The notes under the pieces: model-generated
Told to the model about the DNA's origin: nothing
Seen by the model: only the letters and a program-made list of their open reading frames with translations
Database searches by the model: none
Origin: Symbiodinium natans
Lineage: Eukaryota; Sar; Dinophyceae; Suessiales; Symbiodiniaceae
Direction of reading: 5' to 3'
Assembly: GCA_905221605.1 (NCBI GenBank)
Contig: CAJNDS010002684.1
Span: 149,101-211,100, forward strand
Length of the DNA stretch: 62,000 nt
Shown: one piece after another, positions 1 through 8,040 of the stretch
Layout: each line of letters starts with the position of its first letter
How positions within the stretch are numbered: the stretch's first letter is position 1
Program-made: the position numbers and the translations under genes

Positions 1-1
1 G

Positions 2-2164
2 GTAGATGCTGCCCGTGCGCAGGTCGGCGTGCACCGCTATCTCCCCGACGCCAGCGGGGTTCGCGTCAAATGGCGGCTCGCATACATCGCCGAGGACGGT
101 GCGCTCACGCTTTCAGAGGGGACTCGTCCGGCCCACGAAGCGGTTTCCGTCAGGGAGATCATTTCCAAGATCGACCTGAACCGCGACGGCGTGCTTGCTG
201 CAGCCTCGGCCAGAAAGTTGGACAAGGGGGCGTACTCGTTGCAGGACAGGACGCTCGAGAGAGCGTCTCGCACCAGCACGGGTGTGCTCTCGATCCGAGA
301 GGCCCTCGCGGACCTCTTGGTCGCGGAACCCCGCGTGTTGCTGCCTAGGGCTTCCCCAGAGTCGGGTGCTGTCGAGAGTTGGTTCCGGCAGTATTTCCTT
401 GGAGGGGTTGCCGATGTCTTAGAGGTTGTTTGGGGTGACGCGGTCGTTTCCGACGCGGCTAGGAGGCACGGGTACAGGGTTGTTCCAGCTTTTGTGCAAG
501 GCAAGCAGGCCTACGGGATCGCCTGGAACCTGGCCGCAGAAGGGCACTTAGAGGCAATTAGCGGCGCTGTTTCGCGCGCAGAGCCGAAGGTGCTCGTGAT
601 TGGGCTTGAGGGCAAGAATGTGCCCCGAGCTTTCCTTCGACTAGTCGTCCGGTGTGCGCAGGAACGCACGCGCGCGGGCGCCCACGTCGCGCTGCATTTG
701 CAGGCACAAAAAGGCGAGTGGGAACCCTGGCGGCTAGAGGAGTGGGGCGCCTTGTTTGGGACGCTCGCAGAGCCACGCTGGCCTTGGGCTTTCGTGCGGG
801 CTGACATATGCCAGTTCGCGCGGGCCAGTGGCCGCGACAACCTCGTTGAGAGCGGGGCCCTGTGGCTCGCCGATTTCAGCTTAGAATCGGTAGGTTTGAG
901 GTGTAGTAGGCCGGATGCGTTAGGCGCAGTGCAGCACAAGCACGTTGGGCGCGCGCAAGCCGACTACAACCTCATAGGGGCGGCTTTCTGCGCATCACTC
1001 CAGGACCTTGGTCTGAGGGGCGCAGAAGAGCTGTGCACCGCTGCAGTTGAAAGCTTTCCAGCCACTGCGGGTGCGGATAGCGCCGCGGCTGCACCACAGC
1101 CCTCTCCAGTCATTCCCCTCCCGGACGTGCGCTCGGGCGAGGACCTCACGCCAGCAGAGCGTGCGGAGCTGGATAAGGAGGTGGATAAGTACGCCGCTGA
1201 GAAGGAAGCGTTTTGGCGAACCAAGGCGGACGCCAAGGACTGGGATTCCGTCCGGGCTGACCTTGAGGTCTATGCTCTTGCGGGCGAGAAGGTCGCGGAG
1301 GATCCTAGGCGCACCGAGGCCTATAGAGACCTCGTATGGTCGGGTTTGAAGATCGAGCCTGGACCAACCAGACCGGGGCTGACCGATGCTGACATCGCAG
1401 CCGTCAGGGAGGTCATACGGCGAAAGGCCGCTGGGTTCTGGGTGGAGGACACCACCAGGACCACGGTCAGGAAGTTCGCCCATGACTGCATCCCCACCGG
1501 GCCGCCGGTCTCGTCCCAGCCTCACCGTCTGAGGGGCGAGTCCGCGCAATGGGTCGACGACAAGCTTGAAGAAGAATGCAAGCGGGGTCAGTTGATCCGC
1601 GGCAGCTCGGCTTGGGGATCTGCGCCGTTGCCGACCAAGGAAATGCCCAGCTACAAGCGGCATAGGAAGCGACGCTTGGTGGTTGACTACCGCCGTGTGA
1701 ATGCCCGAATTAAGCGCTCCACGTACTATCGTCGGCGGGGCAGCGATGTGCTCGCCGCCGCAGTAGGTTCGGTTTGGTATACCTTCGTGGATGCGGTTAG
1801 TGGGTTTAATCAGATTAGGAACACCAAGCGAGCTCGCGAGGTGTTGGCCATTGTGGCAAGATCAGGGAAATATCTCCCTGTCGGCCTTACCTTTGGCCCG
1901 ATTAACGGCCCAGATGATTTCAACTTTGTGGTTGATAGGGCCTATGCCCCCGGCAGAGGTAGGCGCCAGGAGTGGATTGCCTACGTGGATGATCTTACTG
2001 TTAGGACGGGTAGGGTCATTGATGGGCAGTTTTTCACTGATGCCCAAGCCGAGGGGGCGGTGCGCGAAGCGTGCGCCAAAGGGGCAGTCGCAGCTCCGCA
2101 GAGCGCGTCGTCTGCGCTTGAAGCCTTAGGCGTTCGCGGTGCGCACAACACCAAGCGCGCGAAC
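2..2164 (+). CDS. Retroelement polyprotein with Ty3/Gypsy-type reverse transcriptase, 5' partial
   Basis: The frame is open from base 2, so the gene starts to the left of the window; the GTG at 29 is not a credible start. Reverse-transcriptase blocks are visible in order at about 1531-1995: an SSAWGSAPL block, RRLVVDYRRVNARI, FVDAVSGFNQI, LTFGPINGPDDF, and the catalytic YVDD at 1982-1993. The layout matches Ty3/Gypsy RT. Upstream (about 370-1050) the order of blocks, ending near DICQFAR, resembles the degenerate methyltransferase-like region often found before RT in dinoflagellate retro-polyproteins; this is inference from memory of the family. RNase H and integrase are not seen. Recognisable sequence stops near 2130 (SALEALGV), after which the open frame continues into low-quality sequence, so the element looks truncated or rearranged. 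The YVDD core is intact. Confidence 0.75.
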
Positions 2165-2755
2165 CATGACGCGGCGCGCTCAGACCAGAATCACCCCACG
2201 CGCGTTCTGATGCTCGGGATGTTGGGGCTGTTCGGGTGTTTCTGTGTTCAGGGCGGGTGTTTTTGGGGCGGGCCGTTTCCCAGGTCGCCGGTCTGCGGGC
2301 AGAAGGATTTTTCGTCGTTCGTCGCGTGCAGCTTCGTTCCTCTGTCTCGCAGCCAGTGTTTTGCAAGCAGGCCTAGAGGTTCGGTCCAAGGTCGAAGCAG
2401 AAGCCTTAGAAGCCTTAGAGCCCAGACCTTAAGGAAACTCCCCAAACCCCCGCCGCAGCGGTTCAAGTGTGTTGTAGAACCTAGGGTAGGTAGTCCCTCC
2501 CCGCGTTCGTGCCTGTGCACTGCGCACCGCTGCGGGTCGCGACCAGACCGCGCGGGAGCGACCGATCGGTCGCCCGGACCTTCGTGGTCAACCACAAGGC
2601 CCCGCTGCGGGCCGTGCCCTGGCCGCGCGGGAGCGGCTGCCTCCCACTACTGCACACCGGCCCCTTGCAGCGGGCCGTGTCCTGGCCGCTCAAGGGCGCG
2701 TCAGGTTTTCCTCGCCCATCGGAGGTCCAGCAAAGCCGCGGGCCTCAGTGCCGCG
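2165..2755 (+). other. GC-rich spacer between RT and KptA-like gene, with a repeated GC motif
   Basis: The reading frame of the RT stays open through here but translates to Cys/Arg/Pro/Ser-rich sequence with no family resemblance, so it is more likely a spacer, untranslated region or degraded element end. A motif close to CTGCGGGCCGTGYCCTGGCC occurs at about 2536, 2603 and 2665, again inside the next gene at about 3633, and downstream at about 6975. Whether it is regulatory, part of a long terminal repeat or a dispersed repeat is unknown. Confidence 0.4.
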
Positions 2756-5281
2756 ATGGGTGGAGGAGGGTCGAAGGGCAGGGGCAAGAGCAAGAGTCCA
2801 GGCCCTAAGGGCCGAAAGGGCCCGCCCACGATCGACGACGTGCAGCGTATGCTAGTCCGATGCATGCGGCACGGCGAAGCTGGTTGTAGAGGCCGGTTCG
2901 CTCCGGGCGGCCTCTACCCGGTTGATGAGTTGATCGAACAACTCGGCATCACCATCAACCAGTACAACCAGGCGGTCGCGCACGACGCCAACCAGCGGAA
3001 ACCGAGGTTGGATACCTCGTACGCTGGCTACTTGCGTGCCTTCCAAGGCCACTCGGCCGATTGCGGCCATCCTATGGGATTCATGATGGAGGGCCTAAGT
3101 GAGACCGCCATCAACGATCTTATATATCGGCATGGCCCGGCCATGTGGCACGGCACGGACTTGCATGTCGTGCCGAGCCTGATCGAGAATGGCTTGGTCC
3201 CCGGCGGCGGGCCGGGAGGCCGCCTCGGGGTGCACTACGTCCTAGGGCACTGCCCCACGCAGTGGGAGGACGGGAGACGCGGGTTCCGCCGCGGATCGAC
3301 TTGCATAGTCGAGGTCCGGTTGGCGGTCCTGCGGGACGCCGGAGTGCCTATCTATGCGGGAGCAGATGGGGTGGCTCTCACTGGCCAGATTAGAGCCACC
3401 GGCATCTCCCGCATCTGGGCACTCCCCAAAGGCTCGCCTGTTTACTCAGTCTTAATTGCTGAGTTAGAAGTGGATCGGTTGATCCAGCATGTCGACCTAA
3501 GGAGTTTAGGCGACACCAGTGCGGGCCCCCACCCGCCGTTGGGGCGAGGACCGAAACTGGGCACGGTCCAAGCGTCCCAAGCTGCTGCGGCCAGCAGTGG
3601 CGCGGCGAGCTCCTCGACGGTTGTGCTGGCCCCTGCGGGCCGTGTCATGGCCGCGGGGGCCGCCCGACCTGTTACCCCTCCTAAGGCCGCGCCTAAGGCC
3701 AAAGGGCGTGCTTCAGGGGCTCCTAAGACTTCGATCTTTCCAGCGAAGCCCAAGGAGTATCCTAGGCGCAACGTCCCTGGCCCCAATGCCCTCGAGGCCG
3801 AAGACTCGCTCGAGGAAGAGGCAGCCCAAGAAGCTGAAGGTGTCGAGGAAGATAGTTCCAGCTCGGATCTTCCCGACACGCGGGCGCCCCAAGCCGCGGT
3901 CAAGGTGAAGGAGGACGAAGAGCCCGCTGGTGGGGCCCAGGCCGGGAGCATAGAGGAAGGAGTCCTCGAACTTGGCCAATCGGTGGTCAGCACCGCGAAG
4001 GAGTACCTCGCGCGGTCCGAAGCTCTTCTGAGAGCGCAGAAACTCCAGTCGAGAATACTGGAGGTGGCGGGAACCGCGATGGTGAAGTTAGAAAAGATCA
4101 CCAAGCGTGAGGAATCCCTCAAAACTCTGCGCCGTGGGGGAGAGAATCGGGCGGCCGGGGAAGGCGCCGACGGGGAAGAGGTGTCTGACGATGGTCAGGA
4201 TGCCCCCGGGGGTGCGGGATCGAGCAGTTCCGCCAGGCCTTCAAGAGGCGGGACCGTCCGGTCCGCCCCGGCCCCAGAGGTGCCTCGCCCCAATGCTGAC
4301 GGCCACTATGGATGCTCAGCTCCTGGATGCGGGCTGGCCTTTGAGTCGCTGGTGCAATACCACTTGCATCAGGCGGCCTGCCATGGCGCCTCTCTTCCGC
4401 CCAACCTGGGGATCAGCCCCTCCGCACCTCTTGACCCTTTTCGTCAAGACTGGCGGGGACGGTTGTTCCGCCGAGGAAAGGACGGTGGGTATGGGGAGGT
4501 GCCCATGCTCCGAGTGATTCGGTACCACAAAGCCAACGGGTACGATCACTCGAAGGTCCCGCTCCTGAAGAGAGGGGACCGAATCCAGCTTGAGGACGGA
4601 TCGCACCACATTTATGGTGGTAGTCATCCACCGGGGTGGCTTCGCGATGACCCCGAGCTGGATCCCGCTCCAGAGAGTAGCGGTGGAGGGTCCACGCCCA
4701 AGAGCGAGCCCACGGAGGAGGCCGAGCATGGACCTCCGCGGGAGGCCGCTCCGCGCGGGCGGGCCCTCGGGCCGCCGACGAGCGACGTTCAGCAACGCCT
4801 GGCAGAGCGTCGTCGTTCCAAGCGGGATTACTCGCCAGACCTGGTGACGCCTCTTGACGATCTCCATGCCCAGGAGATCGATTCCTTCTTCGCGGGCGAC
4901 CCAGCCGCGGATAGCCTTGACGTCATTTTGATGCGCGCCGAGGTTCGCACTGAGTCCCACCTCAACGTTGGCCGGGAGCAAGAAGAGCCCCTGGTCAAGG
5001 AGGAACAGGAGGAGGAAGCTGAGGTTGTCAAGGACGAGGAGGTCTCGGTTGAGATGGAGGCAGGCACCGCGGATGAGGCGGACGATGTCGCCCTCCCAGC
5101 CAACCGGCCTACGTCGAAGGCCGCTTTTACCCCTACGGCAGCTGGCGGTGCTTCTTCTGCGAAGCCATCAACCCGGTTGCCGAGGACCAGTGCCTCACCA
5201 CGCACGCGGGCGGCCCGAAAGCGGGCGCCCCGTGCGACGGCCGATGGATCAACGGGATCGACATCGGGTGGTGGGAGGTAG
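2756..5281 (+). CDS. KptA/Tpt1-like RNA 2'-phosphotransferase domain protein with C2H2 zinc finger
   Basis: Start chosen at ATG 2756, which has a strong context (GCCGCGATGG) and begins a basic leader (GGGGSKGRGKSKS). Residues about 30-230 match KptA/Tpt1, which removes an internal RNA 2'-phosphate using NAD+. Visible motifs are MRHG (37-40, the LRH position), LRAFQGHS (93-100), WHGT (131-134), GLVPGG (146-151), VHYVLG (159-164), GRRG (173-176) and YAGADGVALT (200-209). The Arg-His-Arg-Arg catalytic set therefore appears kept (R38, H39, R94, and R174 or R175). An acidic, Ala/Pro-rich linker follows, then one C2H2 finger (CSAPGC...HLHQAACH, from codon 520). Glu-rich sequence follows. After about codon 780 this frame turns low-quality while the -1 frame becomes protein-like, so the natural product probably continues into the next entry. 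It lies in the same frame as the RT upstream with no stop between them. Confidence 0.75.
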   Translation: MGGGGSKGRGKSKSPGPKGRKGPPTIDDVQRMLVRCMRHGEAGCRGRFAPGGLYPVDELIEQLGITINQYNQAVAHDANQRKPRLDTSYAGYLRAFQGHSADCGHPMGFMMEGLSETAINDLIYRHGPAMWHGTDLHVVPSLIENGLVPGGGPGGRLGVHYVLGHCPTQWEDGRRGFRRGSTCIVEVRLAVLRDAGVPIYAGADGVALTGQIRATGISRIWALPKGSPVYSVLIAELEVDRLIQHVDLRSLGDTSAGPHPPLGRGPKLGTVQASQAAAASSGAASSSTVVLAPAGRVMAAGAARPVTPPKAAPKAKGRASGAPKTSIFPAKPKEYPRRNVPGPNALEAEDSLEEEAAQEAEGVEEDSSSSDLPDTRAPQAAVKVKEDEEPAGGAQAGSIEEGVLELGQSVVSTAKEYLARSEALLRAQKLQSRILEVAGTAMVKLEKITKREESLKTLRRGGENRAAGEGADGEEVSDDGQDAPGGAGSSSSARPSRGGTVRSAPAPEVPRPNADGHYGCSAPGCGLAFESLVQYHLHQAACHGASLPPNLGISPSAPLDPFRQDWRGRLFRRGKDGGYGEVPMLRVIRYHKANGYDHSKVPLLKRGDRIQLEDGSHHIYGGSHPPGWLRDDPELDPAPESSGGGSTPKSEPTEEAEHGPPREAAPRGRALGPPTSDVQQRLAERRRSKRDYSPDLVTPLDDLHAQEIDSFFAGDPAADSLDVILMRAEVRTESHLNVGREQEEPLVKEEQEEEAEVVKDEEVSVEMEAGTADEADDVALPANRPTSKAAFTPTAAGGASSAKPSTRLPRTSASPRTRAARKRAPRATADGSTGSTSGGGR

Positions 5282-6759
5282 ACCCTCAAACCGCGCCCGA
5301 GCAATGGAGGCGGAGGTTTTCTGCCGAAGCGCTTGAAGACCAACAAGCGCGGGCGGATGCCGCGAGGCTTCTCAGCGATGAGGAACTCGCTGAAGCCCTC
5401 CAGGCGGCCGAGGAGGCGCAGGCGGCCGAGCGCGCCAAGAAGCGAGAGCGGCGCCAGGCGGAGAAGGCGGAGCGCGATGACCACATCAGCGAAGCGCTCC
5501 GCATTGCAGGGTGGCAGTGCCCTAAGGTAGTAGTGATCTTGTGCAGCGCTGTTCTGTGGTACGTGAGTCGTGCCGTTGCCAATCGCATTGCGCATCTGCG
5601 ACATGGCAACACCGCGGCCCCTGAGGCGCGGCTGTCTCAACTCCTTGGCTCTGAAGCGACGTTTGAGGTCGCGAGCACTAAGAAAGGGGTGACCCATAAA
5701 GTTTGGGTGCACCTCAAGGAGGAGACAGCTGCCTGTGGCTGTCGTGCTTACCTAGCAGAGGGACGTTGCGGGCACTGCGATGCCGCAATGGACACCGCTC
5801 GATCCCTGGGGTTTTTGCACGCGGCCCAGCGAGGCGCGGGTTCTGCGCTCACAGACTCCATTCGGAGTACCGCCTCCGAAGCCCTAGCTAAGGGTAAGGT
5901 TGTGTTGGGTTTGGGGAACAGTGAAGGATGCTTCTCCCAACTTGCGGCCAAGAGCCGCGGGCTCTCCTGCTTTCAGGGGCTCGCGGGTCGTGACCTGGCC
6001 GCGGCCCCAGCAGATGGAGCGAGCGCAGCCCACGCACAGTCCGGCTTCGTGCAACGTGCCGCCACTGCCACTGTGGCGCGCACACCCAGCCGGAGGAACA
6101 AGGGCCCAGTCCCCGCTAGGAGTTCTCCAGTCAAAGAAGCGGAATTCCTTGCGGGCGGGCCATACGTTCAGGCCGCCCAAACGCTGCTTGGGTCTGGAGC
6201 AGCAGAGGATGTGATCTACATCCGGGCGTACAGCTTAGATTGCCCATCCTGCATCGAGGCAATCGAAGCGTCGCTTAGCAAGGGCGCAGGCGTTCGGATT
6301 GTCGCCGACATGGGACAATGCCACCGCACCAAACTGCAGTGGCAAGCGTTGAAACGCTTGGCGGCTGCAGGCGCCGAGGTGAAGGTGGGTTGCGGCACAT
6401 CCGTGCGCGACGCCTATGCTCGCGACGGCCGCGGGGCTAAAGTAGGTACCGGTATCCAAGGGCTTCACCATGCCAAGGCCCTTTGCCTACTGCGGCCTGA
6501 TGGCGCGGTGGTGCTGATTGGGAGCCTCAATTTTACCACAAGCAGCAAAGCCAATGCGGAGGCAGGGCTTAGGCTTGAGGTCGCCAAGACGCACCCGGTC
6601 GCGCAGTCCTACATCGAGGATTTCCAGAGGGTGTCGGCTGAGGCATTCTCCCTCGATGAGGCGGTCGCAAGGCGCCCTCAGTTGGAGCGAGCCAGTAGCT
6701 CCAACGTTGCTGGCAACGCCACTCGTGCCCCCAACACTGCTCCACAGGGTATCGAGTAG
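5077..6759 (+). CDS. RanBP2-like finger, coiled coil, SWIM zinc finger and single-HKD PLD-like domain protein
   Basis: This frame is open from 5077 to the TAG at 6757-6759 but has no early ATG, so it is probably reached from the KptA frame by a -1 shift near 5085-5112. Order of parts: a RanBP2-like knuckle (W 5143, C 5149, C 5158, N 5170, C 5191; the fourth Cys is missing or replaced by His at 5203); a charged Ala/Glu/Arg helix (about 5350-5490) likely to form a coiled coil; a SWIM finger CGC(x7)CGH (C 5734, C 5740, C 5767, H 5773), a DNA- or protein-binding fold; and a PLD-family domain (about 6145-6660) with HAK at 6469-6477 followed by GSLNFT at 6520-6537. A single HKD half suggests a dimer like bacterial Nuc or Zucchini/PLD6, but the spacing to Asp (seven residues) is longer than the usual four. 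Alternatively it is a separate gene with an unseen first exon. Confidence 0.65.
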   Translation, partial: GGRCRPPSQPAYVEGRFYPYGSWRCFFCEAINPVAEDQCLTTHAGGPKAGAPCDGRWINGIDIGWWEVDPQTAPEQWRRRFSAEALEDQQARADAARLLSDEELAEALQAAEEAQAAERAKKRERRQAEKAERDDHISEALRIAGWQCPKVVVILCSAVLWYVSRAVANRIAHLRHGNTAAPEARLSQLLGSEATFEVASTKKGVTHKVWVHLKEETAACGCRAYLAEGRCGHCDAAMDTARSLGFLHAAQRGAGSALTDSIRSTASEALAKGKVVLGLGNSEGCFSQLAAKSRGLSCFQGLAGRDLAAAPADGASAAHAQSGFVQRAATATVARTPSRRNKGPVPARSSPVKEAEFLAGGPYVQAAQTLLGSGAAEDVIYIRAYSLDCPSCIEAIEASLSKGAGVRIVADMGQCHRTKLQWQALKRLAAAGAEVKVGCGTSVRDAYARDGRGAKVGTGIQGLHHAKALCLLRPDGAVVLIGSLNFTTSSKANAEAGLRLEVAKTHPVAQSYIEDFQRVSAEAFSLDEAVARRPQLERASSSNVAGNATRAPNTAPQGIE

Positions 6760-7744
6760 GCTGCGGCCAGTCGGCGCGGCGTGGTATGCATCCACGCATT
6801 ATCAGAGCAGGCGTTGCAGCACGGCACGTTGCTTCGCCAACCTTTTGCATTTTCTTTTGCTTGACTGCGGGCGAAAAGCCGCGGCAGGTTGGAAACCTGC
6901 CCATTTTGCATTCCCCGCACCTTTCTCCTCCGCCCTGCCTGTGGCCCCTCGTGCTGAGGGTGCTCTTTTGCAGGTGCTGCGGACCGTGTCCTGGTCGCGG
7001 CAATGCGCTCGCCGAAGCGCGTGTGAGCTGCATTGCCTGCGGCACAAGCCATGTGCGCGGCTCTCGCTGAGTCCGGTAGCCCGTAGGGTAGTTCCAGATA
7101 GGTGAGTAGCCGTAGCCGTAGCTTAGGACCGGAAGTGTACAGTGTACCATAGTTTGTACCCTAGTCTGCGTACTGGCAGCTAGAGACCAGCTCGAGGATT
7201 CAAGAGCCTCGCCCACCAGCAAAAGGGTGAGGACCTCCTGGGAAAGGGTGGTTAAGGGCTGCTGAGGGTTGCTGTCGTCGTGCGTTCGTTGTGGTGGTGC
7301 GGGCTAGCGTCCCTGCCGCATGCCAATGCTCATGATGTGCGGACCACCATGGTCGCACGCGACACCCTCGCCCTTCCCTTTCTGTGTTCAGCGCGAGTGC
7401 CTGCTGCACTCCGAGCTCGAGATGAGCTGGAAGCCTCGGCTGAGGGGCGAATGTGAGCAGGTCTAAGCACGCACGTTCCATGTGCAGAGCTGCCAGAACC
7501 AGTACTGTAGTTTTCCTTTGCATGCGTAGATTTGCAATTCGTATCAATGCCAATATTTTGGCTCAAGTACCGAGCTTGTGCCTTTGAGCACGGTAGAGTC
7601 GTACAGTAGCTCCTAGGTTGCTGTGCGGTCCGACCGGACGCACTCAGGCGTAGCTGCACAAGTGCTTGGACTCACGAAGTCGTAAAACAGCGTGACCGGG
7701 CTGTGATTGCATTGGCTTAGTGCAAGTCCAGTGCTGGTCGACTT
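6760..7744. other. Non-coding region after the retroelement block, with hairpins
   Basis: No protein-like frame is seen. Two GC-rich hairpins follow the PLD gene at about 6866-6901; the second has an 8-bp stem, GGCAGGTT (6883-6890) against AACCTGCC (6894-6901), with a 3-nt loop. The GC motif of the 2.5-kb spacer recurs at about 6975. Confidence 0.35.
7549..7567 (+). other. Possible relict dinoflagellate spliced-leader sequence
   Basis: ATTTTGGCTCAAG at 7555-7567 is identical to the last 13 bases of the conserved dinoflagellate spliced leader as I recall it, and GCCA lies just upstream at 7549-7552 with a 2-base insertion between. Such relics mark places where trans-spliced mRNA was copied back into the genome. 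No gene is recognised after it. Confidence 0.4.
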
Positions 7745-7746
7745 CA

Positions 7747-8040
7747 CAATATACATATATACATATATACATATATACATATATACATATATACATATAT
7801 ACATATACATATATATATATATACATATACATATACATACATATATATATATATATTGTGTGTATTGCGTGTATATATATATATATATATGTATATGTAT
7901 ATATTGTGTGTATATATATACATATATGCATATATACATATATACATATATACATATATACATATATACATATATACATGTATACATATATACATATATA
8001 CATATATAAATTTATACATATATACATATATTGTGTGTAT
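7747..8040. repeat. (ATATAC)n / (TA)n microsatellite
   Basis: About 290 bases of ACATAT units with TATATA stretches and TTGTGTGTAT interruptions. Long frames of Tyr/Ile/His codons across it are artefacts of the repeat. Confidence 0.95.
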
